Origin: Affinundibacterium baiyunense
Lineage (GTDB): Bacteria > Pseudomonadota > Gammaproteobacteria > Burkholderiales > Burkholderiaceae_D
Direction of reading: 5' to 3'
Assembly (NCBI RefSeq): GCF_018139645.1
Contig: NZ_JAGSPM010000012.1
Location: 1 to 64,000, forward strand
Length of the DNA: 64,000 nucleotides
Each line of letters opens with the position of its first letter. The first letter of the stretch is position 1. Below are positions 34,001 to 42,583 of this stretch, piece after piece. The notes under the pieces are model-generated. The model did not search any database and was not told the DNA's origin. It saw only the letters and a list, made by a program, of their open reading frames with translations. The translations under genes were made by a program, and so were the position numbers.

Positions 34001-36208
34001 CTCTAAAGCACCAGCGTGAATGGTTTCTTCACCTTCTGTATAACCAGAATACCAACCACGACCTGCTTCATAACGCCAGTAATATTTACGCTCCTCACGA
34101 ACCAATTTGAATGGCGCTTGTTTGAGTACAGAAAATTTACCTGCTGTATTGACGCGAATAATTTCAAACTCAGCCATGCTGCCTTCACGCGCTACGTCTC
34201 TTTCAAATAAAGGACGTATCCCTATCATGTGCTGCGCTGGCCACCAAACGCGCTCAATCGAACGCACTACAGGGCGTCCACCAGACTCTAATAAACTAAA
34301 TGCCGCTCGAACTTTCAAAGGTGATTTTGCATTCGCTGCGAAAGCAACTTCTACTTCTGTTTTGCCGTTATCGTCTAAGGTGCTTTCTTCTAACTCAGAA
34401 CGATTCTTATTCGTGTCATCAGCAAAATCACCAAATATGAAACCTGGCCATTCTTTCGCAACAGGATTTTTGTAACGTTCCTGCGCAACGCTACCCAATA
34501 GACGATTGCCAGCCGCGGGAGCGCCATATAAATAATCGCCTTGGATCTCGACACTGAAACTACTGGTGTTAGCCAAGGGAGCACTCTCTGATTTCAAATT
34601 CAGTTTCATACGCTCTGGCAAAAACTCCTCGACTTGAAAGCTATAAATCGAATCAGGTCGCTTTGCAGAAGGATCGGCTCGGAACTCCAAGCTCCAACGC
34701 CCGGTTGCCGCATCAGGTGGCAGGTCGATGGTGTTTTGAAAGTAGCCCGGTGTCTTCGCATTGGGTTGCCAAATACTCGAACTCACCACGTCACCGCTAG
34801 GCTTTTTCAAATCAACTTTGATTGGTGCTGCAGGCAAAGCAATGCCTTCGGCTGAACGTGCCATCAAAGAAGCAACAAATTTCTCTCCAGGTCGATATAA
34901 ATCGCGACCTGACCAAGCGAACAATTTGGCATCACGCGGCAAGTGACCACCGATATCAAATTCTGCCAAATCTAAACCCGGTTCTTGCAAGGCGATAATC
35001 GAAGTTTCTTTGCCACGCTTTGCTAACAACAATTTTGCGCCGTTCGGTAATCCGGGCAAAATTCCATGTCCATCGCCATCGGTTTTTCCGCGCAATAAAA
35101 CTTTACCATCATTACCCAAAGCTTCTAGTTCGATACCACCTTGGGCAGTTCCGTCTTTCAATGAAGTGGTGAAGACATCAGTTTGCTTTAACTGACGACG
35201 TACATGCAAACCTATGTCGCTCACATAGAAGTAAGTGACTTGGTAATCATAATCATAGTGACCTGGTCGACGCATCACCGCGACATAGATTCCAGGTTCT
35301 TTGAGTTCGTTTATTTTCTCTACAGGTAAAAAGCTGACCTTGCGACTATTTGGAATCTCATTGGTAACAAAGCGATTTTGATAAACACTGTCTGCAATGC
35401 CCTGCAACGCATTTAGCTGCCAGCCTGAAGTCAGGCCTTTAAGTTTGTTTCGATTGCCGTAATAATCGTAGTAATCACCTTCACCATCTTCGCTCTCAAC
35501 TTCGTCCTCGTCAGATCCTTGATTGCTTCGATTTTTGCCGACGACCATGTCAATAAATTTAGGAAGTTTTTCCGGTGAGACGCGCAAAAATTCCACATCG
35601 ACTTCAGGAATATTGACGGTAACAACAGGCAGACCACCATTTAGACCCGCTGGCAACACCGTGCCTTTGCTCGCGAAAAAATATGACGGCGCCATCTCAT
35701 CACTAATAACTTCACAAGTCACCGGTGTTTCTAATTTTTTCCCAGAACTAGCAGCGAGCATACCACTTAGATTGACCCGATATTTATGACCCGCTTTGAC
35801 GAATGGGAATAACAAAACATGCGGATTGTCAGAGACGATCCAACCGCCTTTGACTAGGTCGCTCGGCTTTGATGCTGCAGGATTGGAAGCGGCAGTGGTT
35901 CCATTGACCTCGCTCTTTTGCGACTCTGTTTTGCTGCTCCCAAGATCGGTCACTTCAATCAATTTATCGATTGCTTGATCCGGATTCACCGCTTGCGAAA
36001 ACATAACGGCTAATGCGGGCTTGTCGTCATGCAGACGAGCAAGGCATGAACCCATATTAAAAGGCGCATCAGGATTCACCAAAACCGCATCCCCACTGAC
36101 TGGCAAGCTAGCTTTATGTTTCTTTGCCCACCAAATGCCAGCGCCAGCAGCAACTAGCGCAACGCTAATTAAAGCGATACCAATACTTTTCTTTGAAAAC
36201 TGAGTCAT
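31091..36208 (-). CDS. Bacterial alpha-2-macroglobulin (YfhM-like) protease trap
   Basis: I start at ATG 36208 (MTQFSKKSIG), with AGGA 8 bases upstream; the longer frame to 36238 begins at TTG. The 1705-residue protein has a signal/anchor (GIALISVALVAAGAGIWWA). The N-terminal half holds MG domains ('GRDLYRPGEKFVASLMAR' near residue 430). The thioester motif is YGCLEQ near residue 1208, followed by the alpha-helical toroid ('GAEGGFRLWNGNDGAYEMW'). The thioester traps attacking proteases. Full-length forms of this type are usually paired with the peptidoglycan synthase PbpC, which is absent here. Confidence 0.92.
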   Translation of the reverse strand: MTQFSKKSIGIALISVALVAAGAGIWWAKKHKASLPVSGDAVLVNPDAPFNMGSCLARLHDDKPALAVMFSQAVNPDQAIDKLIEVTDLGSSKTESQKSEVNGTTAASNPAASKPSDLVKGGWIVSDNPHVLLFPFVKAGHKYRVNLSGMLAASSGKKLETPVTCEVISDEMAPSYFFASKGTVLPAGLNGGLPVVTVNIPEVDVEFLRVSPEKLPKFIDMVVGKNRSNQGSDEDEVESEDGEGDYYDYYGNRNKLKGLTSGWQLNALQGIADSVYQNRFVTNEIPNSRKVSFLPVEKINELKEPGIYVAVMRRPGHYDYDYQVTYFYVSDIGLHVRRQLKQTDVFTTSLKDGTAQGGIELEALGNDGKVLLRGKTDGDGHGILPGLPNGAKLLLAKRGKETSIIALQEPGLDLAEFDIGGHLPRDAKLFAWSGRDLYRPGEKFVASLMARSAEGIALPAAPIKVDLKKPSGDVVSSSIWQPNAKTPGYFQNTIDLPPDAATGRWSLEFRADPSAKRPDSIYSFQVEEFLPERMKLNLKSESAPLANTSSFSVEIQGDYLYGAPAAGNRLLGSVAQERYKNPVAKEWPGFIFGDFADDTNKNRSELEESTLDDNGKTEVEVAFAANAKSPLKVRAAFSLLESGGRPVVRSIERVWWPAQHMIGIRPLFERDVAREGSMAEFEIIRVNTAGKFSVLKQAPFKLVREERKYYWRYEAGRGWYSGYTEGEETIHAGALELKNRAKLTVPVKWGRYRLEVTDPETNLVARYFFYAGWNAQDSESVGNRPDRVRLQLEGAPAKPGNDVKLKIVPPHDGEALVLVEADKVLWSKRVSVSTDGTTVNIPIDKAWNRSDMYISTVVFRPGSQGDKVTPARAVGLTWLPLAREARKLKISLTTPAQVEPEKRMTAKVKVENAAGKKAMVTVSAVDVGILNITSFKTPDPFDFFFGKHRFSAELTDIYGKLIERMDGTPGKIKWGGDAGKRDTKSMPKKVKLVDIFSGPVQLNEKGEADVPLNIPDFNGSLRVMVVASTDDAYGSTDKEVVVSAPIVAEIATPRFIGPGDTSTFALDVTNMMQSEQSIQIKLSADKLLKIADGERNIKLVPKQRTILRFNVEPTEPFGLSRISLDLKTAGAKPVVIHREFALQIQPPVPREQDARRLRIEPGAIHKLDANMVERFYRGSATLSVAMSNRPPLNVRSIVKGLLDYPYGCLEQTTSAAYPHVYIDEDSAKAVGLVPHTREQRAKFIEGAISRIAGMQGAEGGFRLWNGNDGAYEMWLTPYVTSFLADAREAGFNVPEEMTKRAQKWMTDKLNGAANQFSPLPAAVKPNANGQYDWRDYDLIRNSHQRFAELAHIGYMLARDQKASLASLRLLHDSYRDRAKSPLALVHLGLALQLMGDQKRADVAFNDAMTKPYGIRTDWDWDYLGDYGTAVRDQAMSYALMLRHKVVHPQREMMLTNLAERLGKPRTYFSTQERIALFLAARAAGGTVTDPWEVVLKTAEGSSTISSKNSESRSFDPALAIKGISLENKGSNPLWIELEASGYPLKLPIPSTEKISLERKWFTVAGKPWTGGSLKVGDMLIVRVTAKSKQIVEDALVIDHIPAGLEVENLNISQGPQAGEFSIDGVNLAAAMADERIKHKEYRDDRFVAAVRLSGSPINLFYMLRVVTPGRFHVPGTYAEDMYRPDIRAYGPSPEPVNVVDPRAGK

Positions 36209-36561
36209 ATTGAGGTTCCTATTTTTTAATAATGCCAATATAACATTTCAAAGAAAAGAAAACACTCAAATACCACTACCTACACAGGTATTTATGCGTT
36301 CCATATTCCCCATATTGGTTAATATATTTACGCGCAAAAAGATCATGCAAATACATCAATAAAAGGCAAAATGCAATTCCAAATTCCCAACAAAGACCCC
36401 AAAAAACAACAGGGTATTTGATCATATTGCACGTACCAATTCGCTCAGGTAGTATGAATTGGCCTATTTTTTTGAATGTACGCAAGGCATACCAGTTACA
36501 CAAAAACTCATCGCCACTCGATTGGCATTGATTCACATCTACAAACAAATGGGAGCAAGAA
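36209..36561. other. Intergenic region, 353 bases
   Basis: AT-rich gap between divergent genes. It contains a 7-bp inverted repeat AAATACC / GGTATTT (36268-36293). It must hold the promoters for the macroglobulin and receptor genes. No Fur box or riboswitch was recognised. Confidence 0.4.
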
Positions 36562-39201
36562 TTGAAAAATAAAACTACCAATTTCGGCCGTTCGCCGAAT
36601 AAAGAAATTTTTGTGAAAAACGCAGTACAGGCAGCAATCTTATTACTAGCAACAGGAGGAATAGCAACAGCACAAACTGCTACTTCCACCAAAGCAGATG
36701 AAAAGGCGGCCGCAACCCAAGAAGTGCAACAAGTTGTGGTGACCTCTACCGGTACACGAGGCTCCAATCGAACCGTAATTGACACCCCAGTACCAGTCGA
36801 TGTGCTAGCAGCAACAGAATTAACCAAAACCGCACAAGCCTCTCTCGACAAAGCCCTCGCCTTCCGTGTTCCCTCCTTCAATACAGTACAAACCCCAGTC
36901 AACGATGCAACCTCTCTGTTAGATCCGTATGAGATCCGTAACATGGGACCAAGTCGCTCATTGATTTTGATTAACGGCAAACGCAAAAATGCTAGCTCCT
37001 TGGTGTACACGCAAACCTCACCAGGACGTGGTGAAAGTGGCGCGGATATTTCTGCGATTCCGCAAGATGCGATTAAACGTATCGAAGTATTGCGTGATGG
37101 TGCATCGGCACAATATGGTTCCGATGCGATTTCTGGTGTAGTCAACATTATTCTAAAAGACAACCCAGAGGGCACATCGATTACTGGTCGCACTGGCGTC
37201 ACCCATGAAGGTGATGGCAAAATGCAAGCTATCAGTATCAATCACGGTTTAGCCTTAGGTGATAGTGGTTTTGTAAACATGACCGTTGACTTCTCTAAGA
37301 ATGGTCTAGCTTCCCGTTCAGGTATTGTCAGCGCACGTGGCGAAGCCGCGACTTTCGGTAATGGACCTGATACATTTGCGGCTGATTTAGCGGCTGCGAA
37401 TGCTTTCTTAGCGAAGAAGCCAGACGCTGGTAATATCAATGGCTCACCAGATACACGCGCGGCCAAATTTTTGATCAATACACGTTACGATTTTGCTGGT
37501 GGTGCATCCATGTATGCAAACGCTGCTTACATCGATAAGAAAATTGACAGCTATGCTAACTACCGCACCCCATACTGGCGCCCTACAGATTATGGATTAT
37601 TGCGCCCAAGCGGCGCTCCATATGAAGGGTATGTTCCTGGATTCTTAGGCGCACTCAAAGACTACAACGCCACAGTTGGCGTCAAATTTGACTTCGCTGA
37701 TTGGTCGTCAGACGTGAGTTTGACTTTTGGCGGAAACGAGCAAACCTACACTGTGACGAACTCGGTAAATCGCGGCATGGAAGATGCCTATCTAGATGCA
37801 GTCGCGAAAAAGATCACACCGCTACCGCCACATGGACAAACACGTTTCGATGCGGGTGGTTCCAAGTTTAATCACACCGTCTTCAATGCAGATTTCTCCA
37901 AAGAGATTACCAAAGGTGTAAGTGCTTATTTCGGTACCGAGATCCGCGCGGAACAATACACTTTAGTTGCAGGTGAACCTGCATCTTGGCTGTATTCTGG
38001 TGCAGATTCCTATGCTGGTAATACCCCGACAAATTCATTCACATCCACTCGTTCAAACTATGGCGTGTACGGTGGAACGATGTTTGATGTTACGGATGCA
38101 TTGGTGTTAGATGCAACAGCTCGCTTTGAACATTACAGCGACTTCGGAAATGCAACCATTGGCAAGCTAAGCGCAAAGTATAAAGTGAACGATGAGATCA
38201 CCCTGCGTGGCTCTTTGTCTTCTGGCTTCCGTGCACCATCTCTGCACCAGATTTATACTCAGAAAGCACAGTATTCTTTCTCAGGTGGTTCAATTCAAGT
38301 GTCAGGATTGGCTAGCAATGTATCTGCAGAAGCTGCCGCATTGGGAGTTCCGAAACTCAAAGCGGAGAAATCTACAAGTATCACTTTGGGCATAGGCTAC
38401 AAACCAAGCAAAGATACGAGTATGACCTTGGATTACTACAATATCTCGCTCAAAGATCGCATCATTTTAGGCAAGGAAATTAAACCAAGTGGCGTCCCAA
38501 CCGCTGAGCTCGATAAAATCCTGAAAGCGGCGAACATCGTTTCATTGAGCTTCTTCGCCAATGCTTTAGACAGCAGAACATCTGGTATCGACTACGTGTT
38601 CAATCATCGCAATATGAAATTGGGCGATGGCAAATTGCACTTCAATTGGTCCGGCAATTACTCATTGAAAAATGAACGTGATGGCGAGGTGAATAATCCT
38701 GCAGCGATTGCGAAAGCTGGTCAATCGGTATTAGATATCACGCAAGAAGCCTTGATGTTCACTTCACGTCCGAAGTACAAGTCAATCATCGGTTTCGACT
38801 ATGACATCAGCGATTTCAATTTCTCAGTCAACAATACGGTTTTTGGTCCGACCAAGTTCCGCAATGCAGACTTAGATCAGAACTTAGCGGTTGTTTTTAA
38901 AACCAAAACATTGACCGACTTTTCTGTTAACTATCAAATCAACAAAAACATGACTTTGGCATTCGCGATTAACAATATGTTTAACGTAACGCCATCATGG
39001 AAATTGGAAGCTGCTGGCGATAAAGCCAAAGGCCAAGCAATTCTTGATAGCAAAACGGTCGACTATTCTGGTCGCACACCAGCCCAAATCCAGTCCGATA
39101 ACATCACATTTAACCAACGCTATTCAATGGTAACGTATGATGGCTCTCATTTCAGTCAATTGGGTCGCATTTACAATCTGTCTTTGAACTATCGCTTCTA
39201 A
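36562..39201 (+). CDS. TonB-dependent outer membrane receptor
   Basis: The 879-residue protein starts at TTG 36562, preceded 6 bases upstream by GGGAG, the best ribosome site in the neighbourhood. A signal peptide runs to about residue 37 (GGIATAQT). The plug domain spans about 60-190 ('TPVPVDVLAATELTKTAQ', 'RIEVLRDGASAQYGSDAISGVVNIIL'). The 22-strand beta-barrel follows, ending 'GRIYNLSLNYRF' with the terminal Phe needed for outer-membrane insertion. The substrate (siderophore, vitamin, oligosaccharide or peptide) cannot be told. A BtuF-like binding protein gene lies downstream but converges with it and is not in the same unit. Confidence 0.93.
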   Translation: MKNKTTNFGRSPNKEIFVKNAVQAAILLLATGGIATAQTATSTKADEKAAATQEVQQVVVTSTGTRGSNRTVIDTPVPVDVLAATELTKTAQASLDKALAFRVPSFNTVQTPVNDATSLLDPYEIRNMGPSRSLILINGKRKNASSLVYTQTSPGRGESGADISAIPQDAIKRIEVLRDGASAQYGSDAISGVVNIILKDNPEGTSITGRTGVTHEGDGKMQAISINHGLALGDSGFVNMTVDFSKNGLASRSGIVSARGEAATFGNGPDTFAADLAAANAFLAKKPDAGNINGSPDTRAAKFLINTRYDFAGGASMYANAAYIDKKIDSYANYRTPYWRPTDYGLLRPSGAPYEGYVPGFLGALKDYNATVGVKFDFADWSSDVSLTFGGNEQTYTVTNSVNRGMEDAYLDAVAKKITPLPPHGQTRFDAGGSKFNHTVFNADFSKEITKGVSAYFGTEIRAEQYTLVAGEPASWLYSGADSYAGNTPTNSFTSTRSNYGVYGGTMFDVTDALVLDATARFEHYSDFGNATIGKLSAKYKVNDEITLRGSLSSGFRAPSLHQIYTQKAQYSFSGGSIQVSGLASNVSAEAAALGVPKLKAEKSTSITLGIGYKPSKDTSMTLDYYNISLKDRIILGKEIKPSGVPTAELDKILKAANIVSLSFFANALDSRTSGIDYVFNHRNMKLGDGKLHFNWSGNYSLKNERDGEVNNPAAIAKAGQSVLDITQEALMFTSRPKYKSIIGFDYDISDFNFSVNNTVFGPTKFRNADLDQNLAVVFKTKTLTDFSVNYQINKNMTLAFAINNMFNVTPSWKLEAAGDKAKGQAILDSKTVDYSGRTPAQIQSDNITFNQRYSMVTYDGSHFSQLGRIYNLSLNYRF

Positions 39202-39244
39202 TTCTCGTATGCTGAAGCTAATTGGTACATTCTGAGTACCAATC

Positions 39245-39283
39245 AAAAAAAAGACCACGAATACCCTTTCGTGGTCTTTTTGT
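39245..39283 (+). terminator. Terminator of the TonB receptor gene
   Basis: AAAAGACCACGAA and TTCGTGGTCTTTT form a 13-bp stem with a short loop (about 39249-39280), preceded by an A run and followed by T residues. It lies about 45 bases after the receptor stop. Confidence 0.85.
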
Positions 39284-39352
39284 TTTCTGTCTCTGTGAAT
39301 TTACCTACAGATATTTCTACATATTGTTGAGCGCATCAACGTTACTCTGCAG

Positions 39353-40195
39353 TTAAACAATTGGTAGTTTAAGCTGCGCCAAATACGATAAGCCAGCAAT
39401 CGCCCGACTGCCATACCAAGACAACATTTCACCATCGACTAAGATCACTGGTTTCCGAATTTGCTGTTGCAACTCTGTGGCATGCGTTTGCGTAAAACTA
39501 TACGGCTCGGTGGACAGTAAAACGATATCGACGGCATCTAAGAGATCATCATTCCACTCAAAAGTTGGATAACGCTTCACTTCCGACATTGCGACCCCAC
39601 TTTCAACTAATTGCCATTGTCGCCAACCTCGCAAAGCAAGCATTTGTGCGATATAAGTATCACGGCTTACAGTCATCCAAGGATCTTTCCAAATGCAATA
39701 CAAGACTCGCTTACCTTTTGGATCAGCTTGAATCTGCAATAAACTCGCTTTAAACGCTGCGCATAATTGTTCTGCACGTTGCGACACTTGAAAAATCGCT
39801 CCCAGCAAACGATACATCGCTAAATTATCTTGAGGACAAACAGGATGCGTCACCACGACATGTGGAATAAATTGCGCTAAGAGATCGACTGTTGGTTTTT
39901 CGTTCTCATCAATATTCACAATCAAATGCGTTGGCGCCAACTTGCGCAGCTTTTCCACATTCACATCTTTAGTTCCACCAACTTTAGGAATATCACACAC
40001 TAGCTCTTTAGGGTGGATACAAAATCCTGTTCTTGCCACCATATATTTTGCTAAACCGAGCTCGCACAAGAGTTCCGTAATTGACGGAACCAAACACGCA
40101 ATGCGAAGCTGTTCGAGCGCAATAACTGGACTATGCACGGTCCCAATCGCATCAATTAATATCGACGTATGTGCTGGTATCGAAGAACTATTCAT
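39353..40195 (-). CDS. BtuF-like helical-backbone metal/cobalamin-binding protein, without signal peptide
   Basis: The 280-residue protein matches the cobalamin/iron-siderophore binding fold: 'RIACLVPSITELLCELGLA' (about 28-46), 'PKVGGTKDVNVEKLRKLAPTHLIVNIDENEKP' and 'VDIVLLSTEPYSF'. It has no signal peptide, unlike true periplasmic BtuF, so it is probably cytoplasmic or mis-started; no better start is evident. Its ATG overlaps the stop of the upstream SDR gene by four bases, so the two are translationally coupled. The ligand may be a corrinoid or chelated metal. Confidence 0.8.
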   Translation of the reverse strand: MNSSSIPAHTSILIDAIGTVHSPVIALEQLRIACLVPSITELLCELGLAKYMVARTGFCIHPKELVCDIPKVGGTKDVNVEKLRKLAPTHLIVNIDENEKPTVDLLAQFIPHVVVTHPVCPQDNLAMYRLLGAIFQVSQRAEQLCAAFKASLLQIQADPKGKRVLYCIWKDPWMTVSRDTYIAQMLALRGWRQWQLVESGVAMSEVKRYPTFEWNDDLLDAVDIVLLSTEPYSFTQTHATELQQQIRKPVILVDGEMLSWYGSRAIAGLSYLAQLKLPIV

Positions 40196-40980
40196 TCGCT
40201 CGACTCTGACTTAGAACGTGATTTTCTAGGGGCATTGGCAAACAATACGTCATATAAAAAATTCGGCAAGCTACGCAACAACTTTGCCACCACACCCATC
40301 TGCCAAGGAATTACACGATAACTATCACCAGCTTGAATCACTGACACAGCGCGTTTTGCAAAATCCGCTGCGGGCATCAAAAATGGCATTGCATAAGTAT
40401 TTATTTGGGTCATCGGAGTATCAATATACCCAGGTGCAATCGTCACAACTTTGACACCACTGCAACGCAATTCAACCCGCAAAGATTCACAATAACTGAT
40501 GACCGCAGCCTTCGACGCACTATAAGCGCTCGCGCCCGGCAAACCCCGAATGCCCGCCACACTAGCAATCCCGACTAAACGACAATTGTGCGCATTGGCA
40601 CTTGACTTCATATGCTCGATAAATGGCGCAAAGGTAGCGACGGTCGCTAATACATTGGTATCCATCACTCTTCGAAAAACCGCGAGATCTTCGCTAAGTT
40701 CAGTCAATGTTCCCACGGATATTCCGGCACTGGCGATCACCACATCGACCTGACCGGACAGCTGTATAAAATCGGCTGCGGCTGCGTGCAGGGCTGCATG
40801 ATCATTCACGTCTAAGGCGTAAACTTGGTGTAAATCCGCATTTGGCAAACTATCTCGCAAAGCTTGTAAAACCTCATATCGTCGCCCAAGCAAGCCAAGA
40901 CGCGCGCCCTGCGCCGCGTATTCTTGCGCAAGTGCTAGACCCAAACCCGAAGATGCACCGGTGATAAAAACTGCTCGCAT
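40192..40980 (-). CDS. SDR-family oxidoreductase coupled to the BtuF-like gene
   Basis: From ATG 40980 (AAGGA 9 bases upstream) the product is 262 residues; an upstream TTG at 41001 is less likely. Motifs are TGASSGLGLALA (residues 7-18), ASAGIS (the NNAG equivalent), the catalytic Ser (GIASVAG) and YSASK (about 151-155). The C-terminal third has basic residues and hydrophobic patches, like SDRs acting on lipids or ketones at membranes. The stop codon overlaps the start of the BtuF-like gene. The dsbA operon upstream ends in a terminator, so this pair has its own promoter near 41000-41060. Confidence 0.88.
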   Translation of the reverse strand: MRAVFITGASSGLGLALAQEYAAQGARLGLLGRRYEVLQALRDSLPNADLHQVYALDVNDHAALHAAAADFIQLSGQVDVVIASAGISVGTLTELSEDLAVFRRVMDTNVLATVATFAPFIEHMKSSANAHNCRLVGIASVAGIRGLPGASAYSASKAAVISYCESLRVELRCSGVKVVTIAPGYIDTPMTQINTYAMPFLMPAADFAKRAVSVIQAGDSYRVIPWQMGVVAKLLRSLPNFLYDVLFANAPRKSRSKSESSE

Positions 40981-41067
40981 AAGTGGATGTCCTTCAGTCA
41001 AGTTAACATCTGAAATTAATCATCGTGCTTAGAAATAAATACTAACTAAAAGTACTCTGTAGCAAGC

Positions 41068-41099
41068 AAAAAAAATCCGTCAAATCGACGGATTTTTTT
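41068..41099 (-). terminator. Terminator of the argS-SPOR-dsbA operon
   Basis: ATCCGTC (41075-41081) pairs with GACGGAT (41087-41093) over a 5-base loop, flanked by eight A on the left and seven T on the right, so it can act in both directions. It ends the minus-strand operon about 57 bases after the dsbA stop. Confidence 0.85.
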
Positions 41100-41155
41100 A
41101 CCATATAGAACAAATTAACAGCTTAGCTTTTTACAGGCTTTTTTTGTTTCTTCAA

Positions 41156-41845
41156 TTACTTCTTTTTCGTAACCGCTGGAGCAGCAGCACTGGCAGGATT
41201 TTTTTCTTTGTAGGCTTTATCTACTAACCAATCCATGACCACCAATCCTGCGTGGGATCCATCACGCACTTTTGACTTCGCAAACAAATCTGCTGGAGAA
41301 ACAATATAGCGTCCATCAATCGCGACTGTCGGTACGCCGTTAATCTTGTAGTCACTCATCAATTGTGCAGCACGATTGACTTTCGATTGAATGGAGAAAG
41401 AACTATAGATATCAGTAAATTTCTTTTTATCCAGACCTACTTTATCGACATATCTGAAAACGTCTGCATCGCTAGACAAACGATTACGATCAATGTGATA
41501 AGCATTAAAGGTTTTCAATTGATATTCATCCACTTTACCCATAGCCTCTAAAGTGAAATACAACTTTTGTTGCGATGCCATCAAATCACTAAATTTCACA
41601 TGAACGCGTTTCACAACAATGCGATCACCTTGCTTTTTAATCCAAGCCTCAAGGTAGGGTTCGAATGCATTACAAGCTGGGCAGAAATATCCGAAAAATT
41701 CGGTCACTTCTACTTTCTTACCTGAATCTGTTGGCTGAGGACGATCTAAAACCGTATATTCTTGACCAAGGCGTGGCTCTTGTGCCGCTGCAGAAAAAGA
41801 CAAAAACGCGGTACTAATTAGTAGTAATTGACGAAATAAACGCAT
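41156..41845 (-). CDS. dsbA: Thiol:disulfide interchange protein DsbA
   Basis: The 229-residue periplasmic oxidase introduces disulfide bonds into exported proteins. It has a signal peptide (residues 1-22, SAAAQEP). The active site is FGYFCPACNAFEP (CPAC near residues 57-60), with the thioredoxin fold split by the helical insert. The cis-Pro loop appears as 'GVPTVAIDGRYIV'. GAGGAAA lies just before the ATG. It follows the SPOR protein by 40 bases, an arrangement common in Burkholderiales. A Lys/Ala tail ends the chain. Confidence 0.95.
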   Translation of the reverse strand: MRLFRQLLLISTAFLSFSAAAQEPRLGQEYTVLDRPQPTDSGKKVEVTEFFGYFCPACNAFEPYLEAWIKKQGDRIVVKRVHVKFSDLMASQQKLYFTLEAMGKVDEYQLKTFNAYHIDRNRLSSDADVFRYVDKVGLDKKKFTDIYSSFSIQSKVNRAAQLMSDYKINGVPTVAIDGRYIVSPADLFAKSKVRDGSHAGLVVMDWLVDKAYKEKNPASAAAPAVTKKK

Positions 41846-41885
41846 GGTTTCCTCTTAAGGTTTGAATTCAAAATAGCTTGGAAGC

Positions 41886-42509
41886 TTACTTAGCAGATCG
41901 AACAATCGCGGTCTCTACACTATTCTCAGACAACTTCGCGCGCATTTTGTTCATTGCATCGAAACTATCAAAAGGACCGACGCGCACGCGATGTAATACG
42001 CCGTTTTCACCAGCCTTCTCAGAAACTGCTGCTTCAACGCCAACCAAGGCCAATTTGGCTCGCGCACTTTCAGCATCCGCCACTTCTTTAAATGCACCGA
42101 TCTGTAAAAAATAGATGTATTTATCGTCGCTGGCCTCTGGCTTTGACGCAGTGGTTGGTGCTGGTACGGCTGGTGTTGCAGCAGCTGACGCTGGTGCGGT
42201 CGCAGCACTAGCTGCTGCCGCCAAGGCATCGGCTGGTTTCGCTGCTTCCGCAGCTTTACTAGCTGCCACTTCTTTTGCTGCCAAACTCACCGCATCTTTG
42301 CTGCCGTAGAGTGGTTTATTTGGATCTTGCATCTGCGTCACTGGCAAATCTGCTTTATCGCTTTTACCATTTTTGTTTGTGAACGGTGTCGATGCTTTGT
42401 TGATGACTAGAGCTACGACCACCGCAATACTTAATCCAATCACTAAACCAATAATGATTCCTGTTAAGGTGTTACCCGATTGACGAGCAAATTGATTTGC
42501 ACTTTTCAT
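41886..42509 (-). CDS. SPOR-domain membrane protein (FtsN-like)
   Basis: The 207-residue protein has a short cytoplasmic start, one membrane span (about 13-35, LTGIIIGLVIGLSIAVVVALVI), an Ala/Pro/Lys-rich periplasmic linker (about 80-125) and a C-terminal SPOR domain (about 130-207, 'YIYFLQIGAFKEVADAESARAKL', 'HRVRVGPFDSFDAMNKMRAKL'). SPOR domains bind denuded glycan strands at the division site. It lies between argS and dsbA and is probably involved in septal peptidoglycan, though it is shorter than classical FtsN. Confidence 0.88.
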   Translation of the reverse strand: MKSANQFARQSGNTLTGIIIGLVIGLSIAVVVALVINKASTPFTNKNGKSDKADLPVTQMQDPNKPLYGSKDAVSLAAKEVAASKAAEAAKPADALAAAASAATAPASAAATPAVPAPTTASKPEASDDKYIYFLQIGAFKEVADAESARAKLALVGVEAAVSEKAGENGVLHRVRVGPFDSFDAMNKMRAKLSENSVETAIVRSAK

Positions 42510-42583
42510 TGTATTTTCGTTGTACGTTTATTTTTGAAGAATAACGATGCTAATTAAACCAAGTGTTCGTGAATTTTCACGTC

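Noticed and set aside
42115..42309. Ala-rich plus-strand frame over the SPOR gene
   Set aside because: It is a shadow of the Ala-rich linker in the minus-strand SPOR protein.
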